Counted from the stretch's first letter, positions 8,746 through 18,505 are shown. The stretch is DNA of 64,000 nucleotides from Anaerolineae bacterium (GCA_022843385.1 JALHNT010000032.1:21602-85601), one strand, 5' to 3'. Notes: a model not told the origin generated them from the sequence alone. Made by a program: numbers and translations.

Positions 8746-9672
8746 TCACTCGCCCCGTTCAAACGGCTTGGTGAGCGCCGTCGGCTTCTCCGTTTGACGC
8801 GAGGCGAAAACCAACGCAATGATGGTGATGACATAGGGTGCCATGACCGCGAACTCCGACTGAATTTCCAACCCAATCGCGCTGATCTGGAGCTGGAGGG
8901 CGTTGACGAAGCTGAACAGCAGCGCCCCGACCAGGATGCCATACGGTCGCCAGCGCCCGAAGTAGACGATGGCGACGGCGATGAAGCCCAACCCGGAGGT
9001 CAGGTTTTGCTGAAACACCTTGAGCAGCGCCACCGAGAGCGACGCCCCGGCCAGCCCGGCCAGCACCCCGCCGATGGTGACGGTCATATAACGGACGCGG
9101 GCGACATTGATGCCCATCGCATCGGCGGCCTGGGGATTCTGACCGACGGCGCGGATCATCAGGCCGAATGAGGTGCGGTTGATGATGAAGGCCGAGATCG
9201 GCACCAGCAGGAAGGCGACATAGACCAGCAGGTTGTGGCGGAAGAAGATTTCGCCGATGCCGAGGAACTGAATATCGGACAGGCCGGGGATGTAAATGTC
9301 GAGGAAGCCTTCGACCGAGCGCGGCGTCCCGACCAACCGCTGGAACAACAGCTCGCTCATGCCCAGCCCGAAGAGATACACGCCGATGCCGCTGATACCC
9401 TGCTCGGCCTTGAGGGTGACGCTGATGAAGGCCATGCCCAGCCCCATCAACGCGCCGACGATGAGCGCTGCTCCCACCCCCAGCGCGGCGCTGCCGGTGC
9501 CGAGCGCGACATAATGAGCGAAGAAGGCTCCCATCAGCATGATGCCATCGACGCCCAGGTTCAGCACACCGCTGCGCTGACCGAACATCTCGCCGATGGA
9601 GGCGAAGACATAAGGGGTCGCCAGACGTAAAGTGGCAGCGAAGACGCTGGCCGTCAGGATTTGCTCGATCAT
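8746..9672 (-). CDS. BMP-type ABC importer permease 2 (operon A)
   Basis: A 308-residue polytopic membrane protein of the BPD_transp_2 family (branched-chain amino acid, ribose and nucleoside permeases). It begins MIEQILTASVFAATLRLATP, and GQRSGVLNLGVDGIMLMGAF matches the conserved segment of YufQ/NupQ-like permeases; RAVGQNPQAADAMGIN is the cytoplasmic loop that contacts the ATPase. The frame is open further upstream, but the ATG at 9670-9672 overlaps the previous stop codon as ATGA, showing translational coupling. Confidence 0.9.
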   Translation of the reverse strand: MIEQILTASVFAATLRLATPYVFASIGEMFGQRSGVLNLGVDGIMLMGAFFAHYVALGTGSAALGVGAALIVGALMGLGMAFISVTLKAEQGISGIGVYLFGLGMSELLFQRLVGTPRSVEGFLDIYIPGLSDIQFLGIGEIFFRHNLLVYVAFLLVPISAFIINRTSFGLMIRAVGQNPQAADAMGINVARVRYMTVTIGGVLAGLAGASLSVALLKVFQQNLTSGLGFIAVAIVYFGRWRPYGILVGALLFSFVNALQLQISAIGLEIQSEFAVMAPYVITIIALVFASRQTEKPTALTKPFERGE

Positions 9673-10847
9673 ATGCCCACCTTCTGCCCGGCGGCTTCGA
9701 CCTGGGGCGGCGGTGCGGTGTTCATGGCCTGGGTCTCCATTTGCAGGCGGCGCTGACGACGACGGCGGACGAACAACTGGCTGCTGACGGCGAAGACGAC
9801 GATGATGCCGTTGACGGCGGTGATGAGCGAGGCCGGGACGCCGACATCGCGCTGCATATTCTGCGCCCCCACCAGCAGCCCGCCGAAGAAGACCGAAGCC
9901 GGGATGGCACCGAAGGGATTGAGTCCGCCGAAGAGCGCCGCCACGATGCCGTTGAAGCCGGCGTTGGCGGTGAAGCCCGCCGGAGAGCCATCTGTTTGCA
10001 GCCGATACTGCAAGCCCAACACCTGCACCACGCCCGCCAGTCCCGCACAGCCGCCTGACAGGAAGATCGCCAGCACCATCTGTCGCCGTACATTCATGCC
10101 GGCGTAGCGCGAGGCACGTTCGTTGAAGCCGACGGCGCGGATGCGATAGCCGATGGGGGTATGCCAGAGCAGGATATAGAAGGCCGCTGCCACCAGAACC
10201 GCGATCAACAGGCCGTAATGCAGCCGGGTGCGGGCGAAGAACTCGAACTCGCCCCAGCCCACCGTCAGGCGCGGGAGCTGCACCTCGGCGGCGATGCGGG
10301 CGGTCTTGGGGATGTGATTGGTGCCGATCTCGGTCGGGTCGAGCAGCGGACCGTTGAGCAGGAAGTTCATCAACTGCACCGCCACCTGATTGAGCATGAT
10401 GGTGCTGAGGATTTCGTTGACGTTGAAATAGGCTTTCAGCACACCAGCCAGCCCGCCATAGAGCGCGCCGGACAAAAACCCGGCGATCAGCGACAGGATG
10501 ACCACCAGCCAGCCGGGAAGCTGCCCACCAAAAAGCAGCGCCACCCATACTCCAGCCACCGCCCCGGCGATCATCTGCCCCTCGCCGCCGATGTTGACGA
10601 CGTTGGCGCGGAAAGCGACACAGATGCCGATGGCGACGAACAGGATCGGGATGGCTTTGACCAGGGTTTCAGCGGTGGAATTTTCGGTGCCGAATGCGCC
10701 GCTGAGGAGGGCGACATAGGCTTCGCCGACATTGGCATTGAGGGCGATGAGCAACAGGGAGGCAACCGCCAGCGCAGCCAGTAACGACAGCAGCGGTGGA
10801 GCGAGGTCGAGAAGTCGATTAAACCAGGCGCGAGCGGATAGTCCCAT
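9669..10847 (-). CDS. BMP-type ABC importer permease 1 (operon A)
   Basis: A 392-residue permease of the same family (YufP/NupP-like), about nine hydrophobic segments. FRANVVNIGGEGQMIAGAVA is the conserved block, and RAVGFNERASRYAGMNV the ATPase-coupling loop. A basic stretch near the C terminus (RRRRQRR) lies on the cytoplasmic side. It is the first gene of operon A; AAGGA stands eight bases before the start. Partner of the permease that follows with a 4-base overlap. Transported substrate probably nucleosides, inferred from the family only. Confidence 0.9.
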   Translation of the reverse strand: MGLSARAWFNRLLDLAPPLLSLLAALAVASLLLIALNANVGEAYVALLSGAFGTENSTAETLVKAIPILFVAIGICVAFRANVVNIGGEGQMIAGAVAGVWVALLFGGQLPGWLVVILSLIAGFLSGALYGGLAGVLKAYFNVNEILSTIMLNQVAVQLMNFLLNGPLLDPTEIGTNHIPKTARIAAEVQLPRLTVGWGEFEFFARTRLHYGLLIAVLVAAAFYILLWHTPIGYRIRAVGFNERASRYAGMNVRRQMVLAIFLSGGCAGLAGVVQVLGLQYRLQTDGSPAGFTANAGFNGIVAALFGGLNPFGAIPASVFFGGLLVGAQNMQRDVGVPASLITAVNGIIVVFAVSSQLFVRRRRQRRLQMETQAMNTAPPPQVEAAGQKVGI

Positions 10848-11224
10848 GGCCTATTCCTTCACAGCAGACCCGATTGTATTGACGGTCTATTATGAGCGAT
10901 ACATGAGGATTTAACAACCAATCCATCTCCGCTTTGGTCAAGCTGCATAAGGCGTGTGGTGAGGACAGCGCTTTCATCCCTCAGACTTTAGTCGGATTTT
11001 TCTTCAAGCCGGTTGATTTGGTGTTACAGTCTCAGTATCAACGGTCATCGGGAAGCCACTTTGGGGTGTGCATTCATCAGCTTTCGCACCGCGACGCAGT
11101 TCTTTCACCAGGCATGACGGGGCGACCTCAGGGGGATGGGGGCGATGGTGGTCAGCCGATCACCTCGGCACGACAACGGCTTAAGAGACGCGCCGCTGGA
11201 GTGGCAGCCTGATGCTCAGAATAG
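10848..11224. other. Upstream region of operon A, no gene recognised
   Basis: Presumed promoter region of the transporter operon (read leftwards) and part of the ~800-base gap before the response regulator. A TACAAT on the minus strand (about 10873-10878) could be a -10 box, without a clear -35. I saw no purine riboswitch-like fold. The rest of the gap, 11225-11591, is filled with repeats. Confidence 0.4.
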
Positions 11225-11259
11225 TTGTTGGTTGTTAGTTCCTGGTTGTTAGTTGCTGG
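11225..11259 (+). repeat. Heptanucleotide short tandem repeat (five TTNNTRG units)
   Basis: Five heptads in a row: TTGTTGG, TTGTTAG, TTCCTGG, TTGTTAG, TTGCTGG. Same family as 7547-7567; both arrays contain TTGTTAGTTCCTGG in the same orientation and both lie to the left of a copy of the palindromic repeat. Confidence 0.7.
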
Positions 11260-11366
11260 TTGAGCGCAAGAGTGCGAGAAAAACGAGTTCGAGCCAGGCG
11301 ATGGAAATGAGCTGTGGAGTTCATCCGCTGGGGGCTGAAGCCGCCCAGCTACCGGCAAATCGGTAA

Positions 11367-11420
11367 GCGCACTAAAGGCGCTGAAGAGGACAGTCTGGGA
11401 AAGCAGCCCCTTTAGTGGGC
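11367..11420. repeat. Imperfect inverted repeat, 54 bases
   Basis: A 17-base arm (11367-11383, GCGCACTAAAGGCGCTG) and its inverted partner (11404-11420) pair with two mismatches across a 20-base loop. No T tract; possibly a second type of small dispersed palindrome next to the MITE-like element. Confidence 0.55.
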
Positions 11421-11436
11421 TTGTCCGATAAGATTA

Positions 11437-11591
11437 GCAGAGGGGTTATGCAGGTTAAGAAAATATCCAGATAACGGTTTACCCGGACACCCCGTTGGGT
11501 GTCCCTACAAACGAACCGGTTGGTGTAGGGACGTGCAACGGCACGTCCGAACATTATCTGATTTAATTCTTAAACTGCATAACCCCTCTGC
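11437..11591. mobile_element. MITE-like palindromic element, copy 2 (155 bp, intact terminal inverted repeats)
   Basis: Terminal inverted repeats of 25 bases (11437-11461 and 11567-11591) match with one mismatch. Inside are two perfect 8-bp hairpins: GGACACCC/GGGTGTCC (11485-11504) and GGACGTGC/GCACGTCC (11529-11548), which are inverted versions of one module containing TGTAGGGAC...CAACG...GTCC. The centre is AACCGGTT, so the whole element is one long imperfect palindrome. It has no coding capacity, and no target-site duplication is obvious. Copy 1 is at 7625-7755. Confidence 0.75.
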
Positions 11592-11653
11592 GGCGGACAG
11601 CGAGATGAACGGACAGCGAGATCAGGTTTAGGCATAAGCCCTGAGGAGAGATA

Positions 11654-12295
11654 ATGACGATACGGATTCTACTGGTAGACGATCACGCGGTGGTGCGGCA
11701 GGGGCTGCGGATGTTCCTGAGCCTGGATGGCGAGTTCGAGATCGTCGGCGAGGCGATGGATGGCAAGCAGGGGTTGGAGATGGCGCGCAAGCTCCGCCCG
11801 GATGTGGTGCTGATGGATCTGCTGATGCCGGTGATGGATGGCGTGACGGCCATCGGGTTGATCCGGCGCGAACTGCCGGATATTGAAGTGATCGCGCTGA
11901 CGAGCGTGCTGGAAGATAATGCCGTCGTCGGGGCGATTCGTGCTGGCGCGATTGGCTATCTGTTGAAGAATACCGAGTCGGAAGAACTGATCCGCGCCAT
12001 CAAAGCGGCTGCGGGCGGTCAGGTACAGTTGTCGCCCGAAGCGGCTGCCAGGCTGATGCGCGAAGTGCGCGCCCCGGAAAGCCCAGAAGCGCTGACCGAA
12101 CGCGAGGTCGAGGTGCTGAAGCTGCTGGCGAAGGGGCTTTCCAACAAAGAGATCGCCAACACCTTGGTCATCGGCGAGAAGACCGTCAAGACCCATGTCA
12201 GCAATATCCTGAGCAAGCTGAACCTCGCCAGCCGCACGCAGGCAGCTTTGCACGCAGCCCGCATCGGATTGGTGGATGGCATCGGAACGCAGTAG
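11654..12295 (+). CDS. NarL/FixJ-type response regulator
   Basis: A 213-residue two-domain regulator. The receiver domain (1-120) has the acidic pair Asp9/Asp10, phospho-acceptor Asp55 (LMDLLMPVMDG) and the conserved lysine in YLLKNTESEE. The LuxR-type helix-turn-helix (about 147-205) has the usual LTEREVEVLKLLAKG and KTVKTHVSNILSKLN motifs. GAGGAGAG upstream supports the start. The histidine kinase gene directly follows, so the two surely form a two-component pair in which this protein is the DNA-binding output. Confidence 0.95.
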   Translation: MTIRILLVDDHAVVRQGLRMFLSLDGEFEIVGEAMDGKQGLEMARKLRPDVVLMDLLMPVMDGVTAIGLIRRELPDIEVIALTSVLEDNAVVGAIRAGAIGYLLKNTESEELIRAIKAAAGGQVQLSPEAAARLMREVRAPESPEALTEREVEVLKLLAKGLSNKEIANTLVIGEKTVKTHVSNILSKLNLASRTQAALHAARIGLVDGIGTQ

Positions 12296-12350
12296 AATTG
12301 CGATGATTCCAACGGTGCGTATCCCTGAAACGGGGGATGGAGAGTCCCCG

Positions 12351-15300
12351 ATGTCGGCGGTCCTGAAAGACGAGATCGACATTCTCTACGCCGCGCTCAA
12401 CAAACTGACCAACGCCACAACACCGGCTGAACTGCTGGAAGCCGTCAGCGATTATGCCCGCGCCCAGGGGGCGACCAGTGGCCTGCTGACCTATACCTAT
12501 GGCAGCGAAACTCAGGTGGTCGAGTGGGGCGAGGTGATCGCCGAGTGGACGGTGAACGGGGCGAAACCCACCGGCATCGGACGACGGTTCGACTCCAGCG
12601 CGGTGGACTTTCTGGCAGAGCAGGGAATCTCGTTTAACCCAGATGAGCCGCTGCTGGTCGGCGATGCGCCCCACGATGTTCATATCAATCCGCCGACGCG
12701 CCAATGGCTGCTGGACTCCGGCATCGCCAGCCTGGCTATCCTGGTGTTGAAACATCATAGTCGCTGGTTGGGAGTCATCAGTTTCGGCTGGACTCAACCC
12801 TACCGGTTCAGCGAACGGGATCGCCGCATCTACACCGCCCTGATTCAGCAGGCGGCACCGGTGGTGGACTCATCCCGGCTGTACGAAGGCAGCCGAGACC
12901 GTGCCAGCCGTGCCGAACTGATGCTGAAGCTCAACACTGCCCTCTCGAAAGCCACTGATGAAACCAGCATCCTCGATGCCGTTGCGCCTTACGCCGAAAC
13001 TCAGGGTGCAGACCGGCTGGTGCTGAGTTTTGTCGATGTCGATCAGGACATCCAGTCGCTCCAGTCGCGTTTTGTCGCCATCTGGGAAAATGGTCGTTCG
13101 ATGCCGTATGAGGCATACACCGGCCACATTCAGTCTTTCTCGCCCTATGGCATCGCCGAACTCTGGACGAGCCAGCCCAATCAGATTTTATATGTCGAAA
13201 ACATTGCCACCGATGAGCGCGTCTCGGCAGCCAATCGATCCGCCATCCTGAAGCAATTTCAGATGCGGGCGATGGCGCTGATCCCGTTGTTCAGCAGCGG
13301 GCGCTACCAGGGTGTGCTGACGGTGATCTGGTTCACGCCGCATCATTTTTCCGAAGAGGAATTCTACATTTATCCCCGTTTGCAGCAGACGCTGCCGGCG
13401 GTGGTCGCCACCCGCCGCGCCTATCTGGCGGAACAGGAGGCGCGGCGCGAAAATGAAGCGCTGCGACACCGCGCCGAACGGTTGGCCGAGATCAATAGCC
13501 AACTGCTGCGTGCGGCTGATGAAATCGCCATCCTCAACGCCCTCGTCCCCTACGTGCAGAGCCGTGGTGCGACCGGGATGCTGCTGACCTATGTTGATGC
13601 CAATGATGATCACCGGCTGACGGCCTATCGCTGGGTGGCGTTGTGGCGCGATGGCGAGTTTTATCTGCCGGGTCAGATGAGTATGCTGACCTCCGACGAT
13701 GAGTTGAACGCTGAATTTGACCGCGAGTGGATGCGCGATCCGCAGCAAAGCTTTTTGAGCGAGAATATCATTGATGATGAACGCCTGCGCCCGGAGATGC
13801 GCCAGCGCTGGGCAACGATTCGCCGTTCGCGCGGGGTGGCGGTGCTGCCGCTGTATGGAGGCGGGCGCTATCAGGCTTCGCTGATGATCGCCTGGTATGA
13901 GTCGCACCCATTCAGCGACGATGAGCGCTTCATCTTCAACCAGCTTTTGCAGACGCTACCCTCGGCAGTCGCCACCCGCCGCGCCTATCTGGCGGAGCAG
14001 GATGCCCGCCGCGACAACGAAAACATGCGCCGCCGGGCTGAGACGTTGGCGCGCATCAACAGCGATCTGTTGCAGGCAGTGGACGAGGAAACGATCCTGC
14101 GAGCGTTGGTGCCGTATGCCCAGGCGCACGGGGCGCAGGCGTTGGTGTTGTCTTACATCGATTCACAGGATGACCGGCTGACCTACGTCCAATCGACGCA
14201 GTGGATGGCAGGCAAGGTCGAACCGTTCCCGCTGCTGGAGCAGGAAGGACTGCGCGGCAAACTGGGACAGGCGATTGACTCGCTGTGGCTGGCGCAACCG
14301 GACGAAGTCATGTTCAGCAGCGCTCTGCTGGATGAGCCGACCTGGACGCCGGATGTGCGCGAGGCCTGGGAGAAAGACCGGCTGACGCGGGCAGCAGCGG
14401 TGCTGCCGCTGTACAGCGGCGGGCGCTGCATCGGCAGCATGAGCCTGGCGTGGTTCGAGCCGCACGACTTCAGCGAAGAAGAGCGATATATCTACAGCCA
14501 ATTGATGCGGACGCTGCCTTCGTTTGTGGCGACGCGCCGCGCCTACCTGGCCGAGCAGGAAGCCCGCCGCGACAATGAGACGATGCGACGCCGGGCCGAG
14601 ACGCTGGCGCGCATCACCAGCGATCTGCTGCGGACGACGGACGAGGCCGGCATCTTGCAAGCATTGGTGCAATATGTCGAAGCGCAGGGGGCTGAGTCGA
14701 TGGTGCTGGGCTACATCGATGTGGTCAATGACCAGATCAAGTATGTCCAGGTGGTGCAGTGGCTCGATGGCCGGGTCGAAGATTTCCCAATGATTCCGGG
14801 GCAGGATCGGCGTGGGCGATTGGGCGAGGCACTGGAACAGTTGTGGTTAGCCACGCCCGATCAGGTCATGTTCAGCGCCAATCTGCTGACCGATGAACGG
14901 CTGCCGCTGGAGATTCGTCAGGCGTGGGAAGGCGAGCGCCGGTCGCGGGCGGTGGCGATCATCCCGCTGTACAGCGGTGAACGCTGCATCGGCAGTCTGG
15001 CGATTGCCTGGTTCACGCCGCATGAGTTCAGCGAGGAAGAACGCTACATCTATGCCCAGTTGATGCGGACGGTGCCATCGTTCGCCGCCAGCCGCCGCGC
15101 CTATCTCTCGGAGCAGGAAGCCCGCGAAGAAAGCCAGTATCTCTATGAGGTAGGTGAGGCCATCAACGCCGCCACTACCTTCCAGGAGATCATCAACGCG
15201 GTGTCGTCGACTCTGCCCTTCGGCTCAGGCGATTTTTACCTGAACATCTTTGAGAATTTTGATTACGTCGGCGCCCGCTATTTTGAATTTGTCGCCAGCA

Positions 15301-18300
15301 CTAGCAATCAGTTCGGACAGGATGGGCTGCGCTGGTATTTGGATGAGTTCCCGCTGGTGCGGCAGTATCCGCAACAGGGCGTATTCGTCAATGAGAACAT
15401 CGCTGAGAACCCGGAGCTGGATGAGCAGTCGCGGCAGCGCTTTCTTGACCTGGGGGTGCAGTCCAACCTGCGCGTCAGCCTGTCGCTCAATGGCCGCTGG
15501 ATGGGCGGGCTGGGGGTGGATGATCCGACGCCCAAGCGCTACACGGCGCGGGAAAAACGGCTGATGGATGGCGTTGGTGATCTGGCGGCAGCAGCCGTAG
15601 ACCGCATCCGGCTGCGGCTGGAGACCGAGATGCTGCGGCAGCGGGCGGAAACGCTGGCGCGGCTGAACGGCGAGCTGCTCAAGGCCGGCGACGAGAACGC
15701 CATGCTCAGTGCCATCGGCCCTTATGCGCAAAAAGAAGGGGCCGCTGGCATCCTGCTGTATTACATCGACACCGATGGGGGCGGTCAGCCGTTCAACTGG
15801 CAGCCCATCGCGCTGTGGCTGGATGGCGCGCCGGTGCAAAACTGGCAACCGCTGTTGGTGCCGAGCCATCCGCTGGATGACGAGATGGAAGCGGCGCTGG
15901 TGGATGAACCGTATGGTCTGCTGCTGATCGAGGATATGACGACCGATGAGCGCTTCAGTCCGGCCAAGCGTGAGAGCTGGATCGCCACCCACCAGACGCG
16001 GGCACTGGCGGTGCTGCTGCTCAAGCGCGGGACGCAGTATCAGGGTGCGCTGTGGATCATGTGGTTCGAGCCGCATCGCTTCAGTGCCGAGGAGAAGACC
16101 ATCTATGGCAACCTGCTGCAAACGCTGCCTTCCGGGGTGGCGACGCGGCGGGCATATCTGGCCGAACAGGAAGCCAAGTACGCCAACCAACTGATGCGCC
16201 AACGGGCCGAGACGCTGGCGCGTATCAACGGTGAGCTGCTGCGGGCGGTTGATGAGAACGGCATCCTTCAGGCGCTCGTCCCTTATATTGAGGCGCAGGG
16301 CGCATTCGCCATGTCGCTGTTTTATTTCGTCGGCGACGATCCCTACGATAGCTGCAACATCCATACCGTTGCGACCTGGCGCGAAGGTCGCTTCGTGCCG
16401 CAGGATCAACTGCCGACGCCGAACCGTTCCTCGCTGCGGATCGATGACCACATCCAGCAGTTGCTCTTCCGCGAACCGGATCGCATCCACCTGATCGAGG
16501 ACATCGCCGGTGATACGCGCTGGAGCGAAGATGAGCGATCCGAATGGCTGGCACAGCGGTTAACGCGTGCAACGGCGGAAATGCTGCTGGTCAGCGGCGG
16601 GCGCTACCAGGGCAACCTGGTCATCATGTGGGATAACCCGCACGTGTTCAGCGAAGACGAGCAGAGCATCTACAATCGCCTGCTGGAGACGGTGCCATCG
16701 GTGGTAGCGACGCGGCGGGCGTATCTGGCGGTGCAGGAAGCGCAGCGGCTCAACGAGAGTTCGCGCCACCAGGCCGAGCTGCTCGCTAAAGTGAACGCGG
16801 CGCTGTCGCAGGCCGGCGATGAGCAGGACATCCTAATGAGTGTGTCACGGCTGGCGGAACAGAACGCGGCGGATCTTTCGATCCTGGCCTATGTCATGTC
16901 GGCGGAGGGCAATCCGATTGACCGGGTGAACATCGTCGCCATGCGCGCCGCTGGCAGCCATATCCCGCTGGCGTTGAACGCCATGCCGACCATCTCCTTC
17001 CGCATTGATGATTACCCGCTGCTGCGGCTGGTGGAGAATAATCCGGGTGAGCCAGTGTTCGTCGAGAATGTTCACACCGATCCGCGCACCGTCAGCGGCA
17101 ATACCCGCGAATTCGCGGCGCGGGTCGAATGGGGAGCCGCTATCATGCTGCCGATGAAGACCGGCCATCAGTGGCAGGGGACGCTGACTTTTGTCTGGAA
17201 GCAGCCGACGGTTTTCCCGCTGGCGCTGCGGGCGTTGTTCAGCGCCATCCACCCCACCATCACGGCGGTCGTGGCTCGTCGTCGCGCCTACGTGGCCGAG
17301 CAGCAGCGCGCTCATGAACTGCAAACTGTGGCGAAAGTCAGCGCCGCCGCGTCGAGCGTGCTGGATGAGATGAAGCTGTTGGAGCAGATCGCTGAACTGA
17401 CGGCGGTCAACTTCCGCCAGTATCACTTCGCCATCTTCCTGCTGGAAGGCGACACGCTGCTGCAAAGCACCGGTTTTGACAGGGGGCAGACGCCGCTGCT
17501 GATCGCCCTGAATAACCATCGTTCGCTCATCGCTAAAGCAGCCCATACCCGGGAAGGGGAGTTCGTGCCGGATATGATGACCAGCACCGCGTTCGATCTG
17601 GTGCCGTTGATGTCCAACGCCCGTTCCGAGCTGGCGGTGCCGATGACCGTGGCCGACCGGCTGATCGGTGTGCTGGATGTGCAATCGAAAGAGGTCAACC
17701 GCTTCAGCGAGGCCGATATGTGGGTGATGGCGACCATGGCTGACCTGATCGCGGTCGCTATTCAGAATGCCCGCTTGTATCAGCAGGCGCAAGAATTAGC
17801 CGCTTTCGAGGAGCGCAACCGCCTCGCGCGCGAGCTGCACGACTCGGTGTCGCAGGCACTCTATGGCATCGCATTGGGGGCGCGCACCGCACGCAAAACG
17901 ATGGACATCGATCCGACCAAACTAGCTGCGCCACTGGATTATGTCCTGTCGCTGGCCGAAGCCGGGCTGACCGAGATGCGTGCTCTGATCTTCGATCTGC
18001 GTCCGGGGTCGCTGGAAGAAGAAGGACTGGTGAGTGCACTGACCAAACAGACCGCCTCGATTCAGGCGCGTCATGCCATCAAAGTGACCACCGACTTCTG
18101 CGCGGAGCCGGGGCTGCCGCTGAACGCCAAAGAGATGCTGTACTGGATCGCCCGCGAAGCGCTGCACAACATCATGAAACATGCCCAGGCGACGGCGATC
18201 ACGGTACGGGTGATGGATGTGCAAAGCTGCATCGAGATGGAGATCAGCGACAACGGGCTGGGCTTCGACCCCGACGGGTCATTCCCCGGTCATCTGGGGC

Positions 18301-18416
18301 TTCACACCATGCGCGAACGGGCAGCGCGGCTGCATGGGACGCTGGAACTGGAGAGTGCGCCGGGTGCCGGCACCACCATCCGGGTGCGCGTGCCGTATCT
18401 GCTGGCGCGGGCCTAA
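12351..18416 (+). CDS. Giant multi-GAF sensor histidine kinase (NarL type, HisKA_3)
   Basis: About 2,020 residues. Ten GAF-like modules follow one another; nearly every one starts with a variant of ARINxxLLxAxDExxILxAL and most end with an ATRRAYLAEQEARR-like helix. The C terminus has the HisKA_3 dimerisation/phospho-acceptor box (RLARELHDSVSQALYG) and a HATPase_c domain (REALHNIMKHAQA, SDNGLGFDP, GLHTMRERAARL). No membrane segment, so a soluble sensor. Modules 4-5 and 7-8 are especially alike, which points to recent internal duplication. I chose the ATG at 12351, six bases after GGAGAG; the frame is open from 12276, which would overlap the regulator gene by 20 bases. The ligand is unknown. 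Confidence 0.9.
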   Translation: MSAVLKDEIDILYAALNKLTNATTPAELLEAVSDYARAQGATSGLLTYTYGSETQVVEWGEVIAEWTVNGAKPTGIGRRFDSSAVDFLAEQGISFNPDEPLLVGDAPHDVHINPPTRQWLLDSGIASLAILVLKHHSRWLGVISFGWTQPYRFSERDRRIYTALIQQAAPVVDSSRLYEGSRDRASRAELMLKLNTALSKATDETSILDAVAPYAETQGADRLVLSFVDVDQDIQSLQSRFVAIWENGRSMPYEAYTGHIQSFSPYGIAELWTSQPNQILYVENIATDERVSAANRSAILKQFQMRAMALIPLFSSGRYQGVLTVIWFTPHHFSEEEFYIYPRLQQTLPAVVATRRAYLAEQEARRENEALRHRAERLAEINSQLLRAADEIAILNALVPYVQSRGATGMLLTYVDANDDHRLTAYRWVALWRDGEFYLPGQMSMLTSDDELNAEFDREWMRDPQQSFLSENIIDDERLRPEMRQRWATIRRSRGVAVLPLYGGGRYQASLMIAWYESHPFSDDERFIFNQLLQTLPSAVATRRAYLAEQDARRDNENMRRRAETLARINSDLLQAVDEETILRALVPYAQAHGAQALVLSYIDSQDDRLTYVQSTQWMAGKVEPFPLLEQEGLRGKLGQAIDSLWLAQPDEVMFSSALLDEPTWTPDVREAWEKDRLTRAAAVLPLYSGGRCIGSMSLAWFEPHDFSEEERYIYSQLMRTLPSFVATRRAYLAEQEARRDNETMRRRAETLARITSDLLRTTDEAGILQALVQYVEAQGAESMVLGYIDVVNDQIKYVQVVQWLDGRVEDFPMIPGQDRRGRLGEALEQLWLATPDQVMFSANLLTDERLPLEIRQAWEGERRSRAVAIIPLYSGERCIGSLAIAWFTPHEFSEEERYIYAQLMRTVPSFAASRRAYLSEQEAREESQYLYEVGEAINAATTFQEIINAVSSTLPFGSGDFYLNIFENFDYVGARYFEFVASTSNQFGQDGLRWYLDEFPLVRQYPQQGVFVNENIAENPELDEQSRQRFLDLGVQSNLRVSLSLNGRWMGGLGVDDPTPKRYTAREKRLMDGVGDLAAAAVDRIRLRLETEMLRQRAETLARLNGELLKAGDENAMLSAIGPYAQKEGAAGILLYYIDTDGGGQPFNWQPIALWLDGAPVQNWQPLLVPSHPLDDEMEAALVDEPYGLLLIEDMTTDERFSPAKRESWIATHQTRALAVLLLKRGTQYQGALWIMWFEPHRFSAEEKTIYGNLLQTLPSGVATRRAYLAEQEAKYANQLMRQRAETLARINGELLRAVDENGILQALVPYIEAQGAFAMSLFYFVGDDPYDSCNIHTVATWREGRFVPQDQLPTPNRSSLRIDDHIQQLLFREPDRIHLIEDIAGDTRWSEDERSEWLAQRLTRATAEMLLVSGGRYQGNLVIMWDNPHVFSEDEQSIYNRLLETVPSVVATRRAYLAVQEAQRLNESSRHQAELLAKVNAALSQAGDEQDILMSVSRLAEQNAADLSILAYVMSAEGNPIDRVNIVAMRAAGSHIPLALNAMPTISFRIDDYPLLRLVENNPGEPVFVENVHTDPRTVSGNTREFAARVEWGAAIMLPMKTGHQWQGTLTFVWKQPTVFPLALRALFSAIHPTITAVVARRRAYVAEQQRAHELQTVAKVSAAASSVLDEMKLLEQIAELTAVNFRQYHFAIFLLEGDTLLQSTGFDRGQTPLLIALNNHRSLIAKAAHTREGEFVPDMMTSTAFDLVPLMSNARSELAVPMTVADRLIGVLDVQSKEVNRFSEADMWVMATMADLIAVAIQNARLYQQAQELAAFEERNRLARELHDSVSQALYGIALGARTARKTMDIDPTKLAAPLDYVLSLAEAGLTEMRALIFDLRPGSLEEEGLVSALTKQTASIQARHAIKVTTDFCAEPGLPLNAKEMLYWIAREALHNIMKHAQATAITVRVMDVQSCIEMEISDNGLGFDPDGSFPGHLGLHTMRERAARLHGTLELESAPGAGTTIRVRVPYLLARA

Positions 18417-18505
18417 AGATGCTACTGGAGCGGTACTTCTCAGGACCCCGCTTGATCGGGTGAGCCCAATGTTGGTTTCATTCACTGTTGCGCTACAAAA
18501 TCAGT

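Noticed and set aside
8746..10548. A single 600-residue protein spanning the two permeases of operon A
   Set aside because: The first ~290 residues are an out-of-frame reading of permease 1; the real second permease starts at 9672, overlapping the first stop as ATGA.
10934..11212. 92-codon plus-strand frame upstream of the repeat cluster
   Set aside because: No ribosome binding site, no recognisable protein features.
15225..16490. Long minus-strand open frame (421 codons) opposite the giant kinase gene
   Set aside because: Low-complexity Arg/Gln/His/Pro composition, no ribosome binding site, no recognisable domain, and a clear GAF protein on the other strand; an antisense shadow caused by codon bias.
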